DNA of 64,000 bases from Botryosphaeria dothidea (GCA_011503125.2 WWBZ02000001.1:372001-436000); one strand, 5' to 3'; positions 25,078-35,717 are shown, counted from the first letter of the stretch. The notes: generated by a model from the sequence alone, not told the origin. Translations and numbers: made by a program.

Positions 25078-25085
25078 GTAAAAAT
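25063..25085. repeat. hAT right terminal inverted repeat and target duplication
   Basis: Bases 25063-25077 are the exact inverted copy of the left terminus. Bases 25078-25085 repeat the 8-bp target duplication. Confidence 0.93.
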
Positions 25086-26160
25086 CCACCCACTATCTTT
25101 AGAATATCGCCCTCATAATGTTCCATGTAGTCTCTCCAGTTCCCCACATAAGAGGCCCACAGGAGGGAATGGATGAACATTGGATCCTGTTGGGAGGAAC
25201 AGGGTCTGATTGAACCAAGGGTCAACACCGAGAATTTGTTATATAGCTACTATATAAGAGGGACCGGGTCACCTACCCTCTTCCTCCTCATGCCAATCTA
25301 CGATGAACTTCACTCCCTATACAAACAACCCACTTGTTCAATAGATCCTGTTCGTTTGATTCCCTATCCTTCTGAGACGTTATGTGGTCCAAGGTCTGTT
25401 TGTGGGCAACGGATTTTGCTTTCGGGTGCACTCTTCGCTCCGGATAACGTATGGTGTAACATAGTTCTATCTCGTAATCAACGAGTCTATCGGGAAACTG
25501 TTAAGATGAGTACACAACGTACCAGTGATGTTCTCAGTCTTTCTCATCATGACAGGACAGCAGGAAGCTTCCTCAGCGCTTCTCTGGCGTCTCTGAAATG
25601 AATACACAGCCTTGAGGAATTCTGGCATGACTTCGTGATGCGCTAAAATATCCCTAAGCATCTCTTCATGCACTTGAAGAGGCTGCCAGGAGTTTTTTCT
25701 GATGCAAGGATCTGCCGCCTTTATGAGCAATGGCAAAAACTTTAGTACATGCGAAACACTTACATCAGTCGAGTCCGATACGACTGGCTTGAAGGATCCT
25801 GCATATGCTTCCGCAATCCCGAAGGATGCTCAAAATTTCTTGAAAAGGCTTCGAAAGGGGCAGGGCTGCTTTGATGGGTTATATCAGTTGGTTCGGAAGA
25901 GCGGATATCCACCAAAGAAACTGAACATGGCATATTAGGAGCAGAAAAACATTGCTTCCCGTCCAGAACATGTGTCCAGTAAGCCTGAAATAGCTCATTA
26001 TCTCGAGTAGAGCCTTTCGCGCTCGATATTTTTCTGTCTCTCCTGGCTTGAGTCATTTCAATATATAATTTGACGATGCTTCTGCAACTTGACTGCAGGG
26101 TAATGATGCGCGGTATGAATTTACTTGAGATTTGCTTGGCAATTGCAGCCACTGTGGATT

Positions 26161-27064
26161 AAGTACTGCCATCCGCAAGGCTCTGTCAAGAGCCGTGTGC
26201 TTGCACTGCAGACGTTGACTGACCTGGCCCAATGCGCCACGACTGCGCAAGGCTGAAATGCTCACTAATAAATTGTTTTCGACAAGCTCAACGACAGCTC
26301 CTGTGGAATCCCGGCGTTCTCACATACTCGGCACCTCCATATGTCTGCCTTTAAAATTGAGCCTTAGACTGCTTCAGTCTCTGTAATCCCACTCCAGGCA
26401 GAAGCACGGTGTCAGTTCGCTCCTTCGACTTGCTAGATTCGTTCACCGGCACTCACTCTACTTCCGTCTACAAGCCAAGCGTGACACGTCAGCTTCAAAT
26501 TGCGTAGAAGATGGGTCTCTTTCTTACCGGTGTCAGTTCTCTTGGCGCATAAGGCATGGGCTGTTCAAGCTCGATGAACACCAGTAGGCGAGAAGCAAAC
26601 TATTGTCGTCGAAAGCCAACCCCTCGCCTGGACTGTATGGCTATTTCCCATCTGCGTCGTTCGTTTCGTCACGCAGGTTTCTTTGCAGGTTACTCTTGAA
26701 ACGAGCTCTTCGCGTTGGGGTCCAAATCAGGTCACAGGTGAACAGGCAAGTGGAACCGGCACGACACCAGCAAGTCGACACAGCGAAAAACAGCACCGAA
26801 CGCGTACAGGCAACCAGCCAGTTTCTCTTCCGGTAAATGGAGCTATTGGATCAAGGACAACGAGCTGATTGTGTGGATATAACGGCGCATGGTTGCCTCC
26901 AGCGCCCCTCGGCAAACGGTGATGCACCGCCCGAGCCAGCCACGCGCGGGTTCAAGGCGAAAGCTCCAGACCGTTCTGATCTGATCCATACCCGTCAACA
27001 CTACTCCACACCCACCGCGGAAATCTACCTACCGTTCCGCACTCTGGTGCAGTAACAACACAAC
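26161..27064. other. Spacer between divergent CorA-like gene and permease
   Basis: This stretch should hold the unresolved 5' exon of the CorA-like gene (minus) and the promoter of the permease (plus). A candidate first exon for the CorA-like gene lies near 26265-26220, but its splice phase does not fit cleanly. No other gene is visible. Confidence 0.4.
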
Positions 27065-29565
27065 ATGAGCGGAAATGGGAGCGGCGAGAGCCCCACGATC
27101 CCGATCCAGACAAACGACTCACCACCACCAAGAAGTCGCCACACGCCCAGGACTCCGCCGACAGGTGGGACGGATTTTGAGATGGAAGAGCATCCTCACA
27201 CAGGAGAAGAGGATGCCACTGAGCGTGGGGAGATGCAGCAAGGCCAAAAATTCAGGTTCGTAGTTGATGAGGGGAGGTTCGACTGGACAAGATGGTTGAC
27301 ACTCGGCTTGCACAGACGCGGGCTGAACGGCTACCACATCGCCATGATCAACATCAGTGGAACTCTGGGTGTCGGGTTGTACATTCGGACCGGATACATC
27401 CTGCGACTCGCTGGACCCTTTGCCGTGCCGGTCTCATTCGTAATCGTTGGACTCTTGGCATGGGCTGTGATGCAATGTATCGCAGAGCTCATCTGCATCT
27501 TTCCCATCCCGGGAGCACTGCCGAAAATCATATCGAGGCTGCTCAACAAAGAGCTGGGCGTGGCGGCTGGCCTCGCATATTGGTAAGTTGTGGCGCAAGT
27601 ACCTCTTAGGGACGGAGCTGTTGAATGCGCCTTGTGGTTGGATGTTGACTGGAGAATATGCGCTAGGTTCACTTACGCCATCTCATTCTCCGCGACGATC
27701 ACGGCCATCGCGAATGAAGTTCAATATTGGACGGGTATACCTGGCGGGGTGCAAGCCATCATATTCTTCATAGGGATCCCGGCTCTTTTGGTTGTTTTGA
27801 ATTGCTGCCCCCTCGAGGTACCGCTCTGACAACTTCGTGGCTGTCTGTCTATCAGCTAACGTCAAGCAATAGGTCTATTGGACTTCCGAATTGGTTGGAG
27901 GGGTACTTAAGATAGCCTTTGTTGTCGTGACTTTCTGCATCCTATTTGCAATCAACATGGGCGGTGAGTGTCGTACCTTCACGTTCCTCTTGGACTCTGC
28001 TTACTGATGTTCTTCAACAAAGCGTCACCTGAGGGGTATCTTGGATTTGACTGTGACTTTTCCGATACTAAATCCTGTCCTACAAGCGACTGACCTGGAT
28101 AGTCTGGCGGGAGGATGTTATGTCAACCATCCGCGTGTACGATAACGGTGTTGCGCATACATGGTGCTATGCCTTCTTGTAGGTTGCCGCTCACGGATCG
28201 ATCGGACCGCCTCTATCCAAGGAACAGAAGGCTTACATGGTCCAAATGCTTAGTACTTCGTTGTCTACCGCCGTATTCGCCTACGTCGGAGTCGAGATAC
28301 CGTCTGCGATAGTGCTTGAGGCTAAAATTCCCCGGGAGAGTGGGGGGCGGGCACCGAAAACCATTTGCATATCAGCAACCGTACTTCCCGTTGTCATCGG
28401 ACTGGTCTATTTCGCAACGAGCTTCATGGCTACATTTGATATGAGATGGGACGACGGGCGTTTACCGCGCGCAGCGCGGCTGGACCGTGACCACCAGAAC
28501 GAAACCAGCGTTATTGGAGCCCGGGATACCAAGAAAGGCGTGAACTCCAGTTCAATCTTCGTTCTCATTGCGGAAAAGAACTCGCGGGCTCTCGCAGGCG
28601 CCGTGAACGCCTTCATCCTCCTGACGGCCTTGTTCTCGGCAAACACGAACCTTTACGTGTCATCTCGCACGCTGTTCGGTCTCATGAACGGCATGCCCAG
28701 AATGGATCCGGGACCGAAGGACCACTGGACAAGCAAGCTGGAAGCGTTAGTGGTGAACAACTTGGCCGTCTTCGGGCAAACCAACCAGAAAGGACTGTCC
28801 GTTCGGGCAGTGCTTGCGGCATGCGCTTTCGGCTGGGTTCCCTTTCTCTCCCTCATCGGTCCTGCATCACCGGGGACCACACCCGCTTCGGTAAGTGGTC
28901 TGACGCTCGTTCGATCGTTCTCTAAACTGCTGATACTTTTCCAGCTTTTCCGAGGTCCTGTCTGAGATGGGGGCTGTCAGTTGCATCATGGTTTGGGCTT
29001 GCGCCTGTCTGGCGTACCTTCAATTTCACTACACGTAAGCTCCACCTCAGCCGCGATCCACACCGTCCCCATACTGATTGATCAAGCCTTCAGAAACCCG
29101 GGATCAGAGCGGCTCTCATTGGCTATGCACAGAGGGATCGTCCTGGTTACCCTTACCGCTCCCATGGTCAACCGATGTGTGCGTGGTTGGCGCTTGTAGG
29201 CTGCGTATTCATAATTGTCGTTGCCAATTCGGCGCCATTTTGGAGTAAACCGAAAGACCTGGGATGGTTAGCCACGTCATTACAAGCATTCTTAGCAGTA
29301 AGTTCCCCTCTCTTCCTCTTTTCTTGGCCAAAAAAAAAAACCCCAACACCCCGACGCGCAACACCAAACTCACAGCACTGACCTTTTTCTCTCCTCCGTA
29401 CAGCCCGGTCTCTTCCTTGCAACTTGGTTGATCCTTACCTGGATTCACCAGAGAAAACTTTCCCCTGAAATTGTCATTTTCCGTGATGTCGCCGAGGGAG
29501 AAACAGGCATACATGAAAGCGTTCGAAATTTGGTATATCAGGTGAAGGCTCTGGAGGAAAGTTAG
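27065..29565 (+). CDS. Amino-acid permease (APC superfamily, fungal AAP family)
   Basis: Multi-exon transporter gene. Exons I can fix are 27065-27582, 27667-27817, 27873-27963 and one starting at 28023; coding resumes by about 28189 (VAAHGSIGPPLSKEQKAYMV). The last exons lie around 28946-29035, 29090-29300 and 29404-29565. The N-terminus is a hydrophilic tail; the first membrane helices follow at HIAMINISGTLGVGLYIRTG, the substrate-binding unwound helix of the family, then FAVPVSFVIVGLLAW. Later helices include FTYAISFSATITAIANEVQY and SANTNLYVSSRTLFGLMNG. The C-terminus (GETGIHESVRNLVYQVKAL) is cytosolic. Family function is proton-coupled amino-acid uptake at the plasma membrane; substrate unknown. 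Two places are difficult: the exon near 28080-28190, and the junction near 28892-28946, where donor and acceptor phases disagree. That is either a missed intron or a one-base lesion. Confidence 0.75.
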
Positions 29566-30536
29566 AAGGGCTGATAATGCAGTCGGTAGGACAAGGAGGT
29601 GATAATGATTTCGAAGAGCAAAACGAAACTGTGCTAATGTGGGAGTGTCGGGCGTATAAATGTTGACATTTGTGTTGGGCATCAATCGGGAGTTCCTTGC
29701 TTCTACCCCTACATTCATTCAATAGACCAACCACGGTATCTCCGGGATGTTACAGATTCTTTATTTGCCGAGATACTCAACATGCATGCAGCGCGCTGAA
29801 GCACGGCACAGCCACTCAGGTTGGCCGGTCGCATGTGATCAACCCCAGATCGCTGCAGCGCGACGCGTAGAATAGAGAACTGTTGTATTGTTGATGAACA
29901 ACGATGATCCATTGATGATTGGCATGAGGAGGAAGGGCATAGGTGGCCCACCCTCCTTATATACGTAAGTGAGTGACTAAGCTATCTGGTGTTGCAAAAG
30001 CAATATGCAAAACACGTGATTTCCAACAAGAACAGACAACATGGCTCGTCATTCACCGCCCCATATTATCGGCAACAACATCCAATCTTCCGTGAGCTCG
30101 TCTCTAAGCAAACTTACACACTATTAAACATGATTGCGCAAGCGTCACTCGAGACTTCCCAATTTCCCCCTCCAAGTTTTGTCATGCGCAATGCCTCGTT
30201 AAATGCGTCGCATCCATCAAGATCGTGAAAACCGCAGAGAACATGCCAAAGATATCTGATTGTAAGTTCATCACAGATTTTCACTACGTTGTCCCGCCAT
30301 CCACTAAAGCCAGAAGCAGGCAGGAAAAAAGATCATGTTGTCTTTGAGGAACTTAAAGCAGCCTTTCAAAAATGCGTTCCATGAGCGGCACAAATAAAAC
30401 CCTAAACAAAATCCCAAACACAACCATGCCCCTCTAATCTGCAACCTATGGGCAATTGCTTTTATTCGCGGCCACAAATACCGAGACTTTTAGTATCTCT
30501 ACACTTAGTAAAGCCCCGCCCTTCCCGCTCAAGGCA
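29566..30536. other. Spacer, nothing recognised
   Basis: Short unrelated open frames only. The last bases are the unique-sequence flank of the nested LINE insertion. Confidence 0.5.
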
Positions 30537-30551
30537 CATGTTCTATTATAG
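30537..30551. repeat. LINE target-site duplication, left copy
   Basis: CATGTTCTATTATAG, identical to 43435-43449. It abuts the (TAGA)n tail of the LINE. Confidence 0.85.
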
Positions 30552-30775
30552 ATAGATAGATAAATTCATTTCTTCCCGATATAGCTCCCTTACGGGTCTA
30601 TGCGGGGCTGGCTACCTATAGTTATTTTACACGAGGGGGAAAACCTTTTCGCCTAGCAAAAACACCTCCTCTCTATCTAGGCCTGTTTATCCCTACTGGT
30701 TCTGTTTTTCCTTCTTACCGGTAGCGGCTGCTATGGCAGCCCTACATTCACCTACTAGACCTATCCCTTTAGTCC

Positions 30776-31236
30776 TTATCCTCGTAGTTGTCCGGGTCCT
30801 GGTAGTCCTGGTGGTCCTAATGGTCCTCCTGGTTCCTCGTCCGGGTTGTCTTCCTGGATTAGTTCCCTTGCCAGGCTAAATTGCTTAAGCAGCCCTAGGC
30901 GCAAGAACCAGTCTATTACTGCTTTGACCCCCTTCTTTGTTAAGAGGAGGGAGTAGTAGTCCGTGGTCCCTGCCCTTTGGAGCATCTATGCCCTGCCCTG
31001 TTAGAAGTGGGGGCAGAAGAGGAGGATGTGTTTTGGGGTTTATCTATGCCAGCCGCATGGGCAGGCAGAGCTAGAGTACCCTGGCACCTTGCGCCTTGAG
31101 AGGAAGTCCTCTAGTCCAATATGCTCTATACGTAGTAGGGTAGCGAGTGTGCTATGTGGTTTGGACAGTCCACTGTGGATTTGTCTGATTTTCGGGTTCC
31201 ACTGTGTAATCTAGGCTACTAGCGTATATTACTTTC
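30776..31236 (-). pseudogene. LINE ORF2 C-terminal fragment
   Basis: Minus-strand coding remnant that ends in a Pro/Gly-rich tail and a stop at 30776. It includes IGLEDFLSRRKVPGYSSSAC, the following Cys/His cluster (CPCGWHR then HILLFCPHF) and GVKAVIDWFLRLGLLKQF, the typical end of fungal Tad1-group ORF2 proteins. Several TAG codons interrupt it. It continues beyond the TRIM-like insertion into 31689-32001. Confidence 0.7.
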
Positions 31237-31303
31237 TGTCGAACTGCAAAAGTACGACGCCGCACTGTTACCAGTGCGTGCTAATCTGCCTTATATTCTG
31301 ACA
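31237..31303. repeat. TRIM terminal repeat, left
   Basis: 67 bp, TGTC...GACA, identical to 31617-31683, with a 7-bp-stem hairpin near its middle. Confidence 0.9.
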
Positions 31304-31616
31304 CACCCCCTCACCTGTGGCGAAGTGCTTGAGGCACAGGTGGAGAGATCTCATGTCGTTGTAGTGGAGGAATAGTCTCTCTCTGTGGTGAGGCATGGTT
31401 GATCTTGCTGTGATTCGAACGCATGGCCTACTTGCGACTGACACGGACCCCGGCACCACAAGGTCGTTGTTGTGATTGGGGAACACCAAGCCCCTTGAAA
31501 CGTGGATTGTGTGGGGCACAGCCAAACCCCGTGATGGTGCGTATGGATGATGCGCGCGTTTTGTGTCCAAGTCTACCACTAGACTACCGCGGCAGAAGTG
31601 ATTCCGGGCTCATAAC

Positions 31617-31683
31617 TGTCGAACTGCAAAAGTACGACGCCGCACTGTTACCAGTGCGTGCTAATCTGCCTTATATTCTGACA
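31617..31683. repeat. TRIM terminal repeat, right
   Basis: 67 bp, identical to 31237-31303. The 5-bp target duplication CTTTC follows immediately. Confidence 0.9.
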
Positions 31684-31688
31684 CTTTC

Positions 31689-32001
31689 CCTAGTTGGTGT
31701 ACTTTATCCACCTTTCCTTCTACTTATCTCTGTATACTATGCGCAGTCTTACTCGCTCCGGGAGGCTTTGGTAGGCGGGCGGGCAGCTACTAAGGAGGGA
31801 GTCTGCCCTTTTCCTAAGCAGGGTTCTTCTAGCTGGGCTGGCTGTGCCCTGGGCACTTAGAGTGGCTCGGGCTATCTGCCTAATGCTCTGGCCAGTTTCC
31901 TCTACTACTGCCGCTACCGGGCCATCCTTATACCTAATAGTATAGGCTAGTACTAGTTCGTCTAGGTGTAGTGAGAGTAGAGTGATGGAAAATGAGCTCA
32001 A
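31689..32001 (-). pseudogene. LINE ORF2 internal fragment upstream of the TRIM insertion
   Basis: Minus-strand open stretch (SSFSITLLSLHLDELV, then YKDGPVAAVVEETGQSIRQI and LPERVRLRIVYRDK) that leads into the C-terminal fragment on the other side of the TRIM. It lies in the position of the region between RT and the Cys/His tail of ORF2. Assignment to the LINE rests on collinearity more than on a diagnostic motif. Confidence 0.5.
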
Positions 32002-32205
32002 TCACCTCCGTTATCTGTTATTGGATAGCATATTAGCTTAGTCATTCATTCTGAGACGTCTTAGGAGTAACACCACGAGCGCCTCAGCAATTAAGCAATC
32101 AAGTTATTTATTTATCGATTCCGACCGATTAAGCGCAAATTCTATCAGGTTATAAGCCCGGATGGTACTTAAATAATAGCCTGATCGGCCGCAATTACTT
32201 AGAAT

Positions 32206-32445
32206 TGTGATGGCTTGCATCCGGTGCACTCGCGGAAATGCAGTGGCATTACTATCTACGAGAAGACTAAGCTAAAGAGAAAAGAAAGAAAGGTTTGAGT
32301 AAGATAGCGCTGCTTATATATCTCTCTAGAGTTCCTTTTGCTGGTAGCGAGTTGCAGAGTTTTCTTGTTGAGCTTCAGGGTCCTCTCAACCTAAGGTCTC
32401 GCCGCAGGATCCATCCAAGGCACCCTCAGGGTTCAAACCGTAACA
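32206..32445 (-). repeat. Gypsy-1 3' LTR (240 bp)
   Basis: On the minus strand it runs TGTTACGG ... CATCACA, with TATA-like ATATATAAGC inside. A second copy of this LTR lies inverted at 34244-34493; that copy is 250 bp because of a 10-bp tandem duplication (GAAGCTCAAC). Confidence 0.88.
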
Positions 32446-32984
32446 TTACCCCCCTCCCGGCTTTGAAGGTAGGTCTCTAGGGCTTTAGTATCTTCTAAAG
32501 CGCTTGCTGGTTCCCAAGTTGGCCGCGCGTATCCTCTCCACTTAACTTGATAGAGTTTCTGCCGTTTCCGCTGGCCAGGCCGTCTTCCCAATTTTTCACC
32601 TAAGATAGCTTCAACCCTCCATTCTTCTTCTCCATTAACGAGTATAGCTAGTAGTTAGTAATCGTCCTGTTCTTGGCTTGGTAGAGGATCTGTTCCAGCT
32701 GGGCGTAGGAGATCGACGTTAAAGACGTTATGTATCCCAGTTGGTACGTCTAGTTTATAACTATAAGGGCCAATGATCTCGATAACTGTGAACTTTGCTG
32801 CTCGATTATCAAGCTTCCGGCTTAGGCGGTCCGTTCGTATATTCTTAAGATTCAGCCAGACTTTATCCCCTACTTTATACGCTAGTAATGGGTCCCTATG
32901 TCGATTTGCTTGGGTCTCCTGATCCTGTTGTGCGTTCGCCATTAATGCTTCTGCCCATTCGGTTATCTCTTTAATCTTTGCCAC
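32446..32984 (-). pseudogene. Gypsy-1 pol C-terminus with chromodomain
   Basis: Minus-strand remnant. The uninterrupted part 32984-32655 holds the integrase C-terminal module (YKVGDKVWLNLKNI, FTVIEIIGPYSYKLDVP, FNVDLLRPAG). After one TAA the frame continues through a chromodomain with the aromatic-cage-type pattern WRVEAIL ... YQVKWRGY ... TWEP. It ends at TAA (32446-32448) against the 3' LTR. Chromodomains of this type can direct integration to marked chromatin. Confidence 0.8.
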
Positions 32985-34243
32985 GATTACTTCTCCTTTT
33001 TATATTGGTAATATAGGGTTCGGGACTGGTTAAGGATCCTCGAATAACTGTAGTAGCTCGAGGTAGTATCTATGAGAGAGGAAGAAGGGGCTAACACCTA
33101 TCGATGAGGATTCTTGGCCATTTATAGCAAGCTCTGTTGCTAGTAACTAGTCAACTCAGTTATCTTGCGCGTAGTTAACTATCCGGTAGAGCTTCCTTTC
33201 TATCTCGGTATTCGCACGCTCCGTTAATCTATCTATTTCTGGATAGTAGGCTATTAAGATTCGTCTTTCGATCCTAAGTAATTAGCAAACCCTCTTCTAT
33301 AGCTGGCTAATAAATTAGCTTCCCCGGTTAGAGACAATAGCGGTTAGGACTCTATAGTAGCGGTAGAAGTAGCGAATAAATATCCTAGTAACTATTTCTG
33401 CTTTAATATCCTTACAGGCCTTAAGGATGACTTCTTTACCTAATCGATTAGTAATAACTATAAGTATCCGATATCCTTAGCTCTCGGGTAGCGGTCTAAT
33501 AAAGTCGACTAAGATCTCTCTCTACTAACGGTTTAGTACTAGTAACGGCCGTAGTAGTCCTTATTTACGGTCTCTCTAGACTCTAGTCCTTCCGTAGACG
33601 TTATAGTTACGTACGAATCTACGTATATTAGATACGAAGTTCGGCTAGAAGAACTATCTTGCGATAAGGGCTATTATTCTAGTACGTCTAGGATAAACTA
33701 CTATTATTAAATCGTAGAGTATCTAGATTAGCTTAGTTCTTAAAGGCTCGTAGTTTAGTACCTAACGTCTGCTACGGAATAGCAACTCTCCTTAATTATT
33801 TAAGAAGTAATTAGTAATTAAGAGCTTAACTAGTTCTTCTAAATCGTTTAGTAGCGTTCTTCTACTCTCTCTTACTACTATTATAAAACGTCTATAGTCC
33901 GGATCCGCTACTTTTACCTCTTACTAGAGCTACCGTAAATAGTCTTCGATTAACGTTACTTCTTATTCGTATACTAGTTCGTCTATAGATCTATCTAATA
34001 GTTCGTCTACTAGTTTATCTACTAGTTTATCTACTTATTCGTCTACTCCTTATTCGGTTATAGCTTATCGTCTTATTTATACTAGTATTACTAAAACTCT
34101 CTAATAGTTAGCTTAAATCTTATCTAGGCTTAAGAGTCGTACGACACGATATTAAAGCCTCTTATTATCTTAAGATACTAGTAAGTCTTAGTCTCTTCGT
34201 ATAAGTACGTTAGGCTAAGCCCTAAGCTTATCTAGACGGTAAG

Positions 34244-34493
34244 TGTTACGGTTTAAACCCTAAGGGTGCCTTGGATGGATCCTGCGGCGAGACCTTGGGT
34301 TGAGAGGACCCTGAAGCTCAACGAAGCTCAACAAGAAAACCCTGCAACTCGCTACCAGTAAAAGGGACTCTAGAGAGATATATAAGCAGCGCTATCTTGC
34401 TTAAACCTTTCTTCCTTTTCTCTTTAGCTTAGTCTTCTCGTAGATAGTAATGCCACTGCATTTCCGCGAGTGCACCGGATGCAAGCCATCACA
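34244..34493 (+). mobile_element. Solo LTR of the Gypsy-1 family
   Basis: 250-bp LTR, TGTTACGG ... CATCACA, in the orientation opposite to Gypsy-1, flanked by GTAAG on both sides (34239-34243 and 34494-34498). It is a separate insertion into Gypsy-1, reduced to one LTR by recombination. It is far less TA-rich than the sequence around it, so it arrived after most of the mutation. Confidence 0.88.
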
Positions 34494-34667
34494 GTAAGTA
34501 ATAGTAAAGTTAAATCGGCTTAGAATTAGCTACTATCTTATTTACCTCTTAGAGAGCCGTCGGACTATTATAAAGTATTCGAGATTCTTATAGTCCGTAA
34601 TAATCTTAAATTCTTTTACGCTTCGTAGCTCTATATTCTACTACTAAAGATACTTAATAATCGTAAG

Positions 34668-35128
34668 TGTAACGAGCGGGCCTCTACCTCTGAGGATCCA
34701 AACACCAAAGAGGGTGGAAACCTGTCGAAGGGTTTTCCTTGAGTGGGTACAAGAAGAGGTACGTGAGGAACGAGTAGACGACTGAAGACTGAGCACTGCG
34801 TGCGAAGGCCTTGTTACCAATAGAGTCCAAATCCTATTGCGAAGTTGACCACGGAGGGTCAAATACTAGCTAGGGAGTGAAGCTATATATACTATGGAGA
34901 GTGTGTACAATCTGGTGGTGCCGTCTTTTGAGGGCATCGCTGAGCGTGCCGTTACTTGAGGGCACGCGTTGGTGTGCCGTTTATTGAGGGCACAGGTGGG
35001 TCGCACGTGACAACTCACGTGGTAGAATCCGTGATCTCGTGACCTCGGTTCTGTGAGACTTCCGACTTCTCGCTGTTTCGTCGGAGTTGATCCGTAATTC
35101 TCTGACCTGAGAAGGCTGTGCCGTAACA
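34668..35128 (+). mobile_element. Solo LTR of a second, unrelated LTR family (461 bp)
   Basis: Begins TGTAACGAGC and ends GTGCCGTAACA, flanked by GTAAG on both sides (34663-34667 and 35129-35133). It differs in sequence from the Gypsy-1 and Gypsy-2 LTRs. Inside are three spaced copies of GTGCCGT-N3-TTGAGGGCA between about 34918 and 34993. Its base composition is normal while its surroundings are RIP-like, so it is young relative to them. Strand is arbitrary. Confidence 0.85.
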
Positions 35129-35623
35129 GTAAGGAGCTCCTTATCGTAGATCTCGTAGTTATACTCCGCTAGCGAGTTTTTCTTTAAGAAGTAGATAACC
35201 GGCCGGAGTACTCTATTATTATCGTATTAGGATAAAATTCCTCCTATATAGTATCCTAAGGAGTTAGTCTCGAGAATTATCTTTCGGTCCGGGTCGAATT
35301 AGATAAGGATTAGTACCGTAATAAAGGCCTTCTTTAGCTTTCGAAACGCTCTTTCTACTCCTTCTATCTAATAGAACGGAACGTCTTTCTTTATAAGTAT
35401 ATATAACGAAGCCGTAGTCTTCGAGTATTTATATTAGAGTCTAAAGCCTCAGGATCAAGCCTTAGAGGATCATCGGCAGATCACGTGACGCCAAGCCTTT
35501 CTTGTATATAACTTTTCTCTTTCTTCTACGACTTCTCCTCTTTCTCCTTAAGTCTAGCTTAACGTACATAGCGTAATATACCTTTCAGCGATCATCCTGA
35601 GGTTGAGCCCTAACACTTTAAAC

Positions 35624-35717
35624 TATACCCTTATACTTCGGCATTACTTTACTCCTACTACCTTTACCGGCTTCGTTACCTCGTCTCTCCGCCCTCTAAG
35701 GTCCGTTTATTATACTA
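35624..35717 (+). repeat. LTR fragment of the Gypsy-2 family, inverted
   Basis: About 94 bp that match, as reverse complement, the part of the Gypsy-2 LTR next to its TGTAAT end (common block around ACGAAGCCGGTAAAGG), with several C-to-T changes. It ends inside the LTR at 35624. The adjoining 35431-35623 has a possible LTR-like edge (TGTTAGGGCT on the minus strand) and may be what truncated it. Confidence 0.65.

Larger units (their letters stand above)
21394..26160 (-). pseudogene. CorA-like fungal membrane-protein gene, interrupted by a hAT element and a nonsense codon
   Basis: Minus-strand gene of the fungal CorA-like family. Upstream exons include an N-terminal piece (about 26157-25760), one with AVYSFQRRQRSAEEASCC (25736 downward), then IELCYTIRYPERR (about 25475), then LLWASYVGNWRDYMEHYEGD (25200-25090). 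An intron follows, with donor GTGGGT after ILKI and acceptor TCACAG before NAATVTAY. The hAT element lies inside this intron; without it the intron would be 62 nt. The 3' exons give a helical coiled region, the membrane-entry motif VITVVTLVYLPFTFVA, an intron with branch-like CTAAC, then TLLSMGVFGLDAS and a second membrane helix. The frame stops at TGA (21505-21507) where relatives have Trp-rich sequence; downstream codons stay coding-like to TAA at 21394-21396. Two TAG codons near 25250 need either an intron or decay. Ion transport is not established for these homologues. Confidence 0.6.
31237..31683 (-). mobile_element. TRIM-like miniature LTR element (447 bp)
   Basis: Two identical 67-bp direct repeats (31237-31303 and 31617-31683), each beginning TGTC and ending GACA, enclose 313 bp without a coding frame. 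The pair is flanked by CTTTC on both sides (31232-31236 and 31684-31688), a 5-bp target duplication, so it inserted as a unit, into the LINE. Each repeat contains a perfect hairpin, CGCACTG-TTAC-CAGTGCG. The inner part, read on the minus strand, carries a tRNA-like A box (TAGTCTAGTGG, 31586-31576) and a B box (GTTCGAATC, 31420-31412) about 156 bp apart. I cannot identify a convincing primer-binding site. Non-coding and dependent on other elements' enzymes; strand choice follows the A/B boxes. Confidence 0.82.
32206..35430 (-). mobile_element. Gypsy-1: chromodomain Gypsy relic, 5' truncated and heavily mutated
   Basis: Minus-strand LTR retrotransposon. The 3' LTR is 32206-32445. A polypurine tract (GGGAGGGGGG then TAA) abuts it, and the pol frame ends in that tract. 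The C-terminus of pol is readable from about 33150 to 32446: an integrase tail (INGQESSSIGVSPFFLSHRY), AKIKEITEWAEALMANAQ, then a chromodomain (WRVEAILGEKL ... YQVKWRGYARPTWEPASALE). Farther upstream the sequence is dominated by TA-rich steps (CTA, TAG, TTA), as in strong RIP. An RT/RNase H remnant is still visible at 35400-35170. Two solo LTRs interrupt it at 34244-34493 and 34668-35128. No 5' LTR in the matching orientation is found, so the 5' part is lost or replaced. Confidence 0.75.

Noticed and set aside
31405..31590. A true tRNA gene between the A and B boxes
   Set aside because: The boxes are about 156 bp apart and no cloverleaf folds around them. They are better read as promoter-like motifs inside the TRIM.
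34244..34493. This LTR as the 5' LTR of Gypsy-1
   Set aside because: It lies in the opposite orientation and has its own GTAAG duplication, so it is a separate solo insertion.
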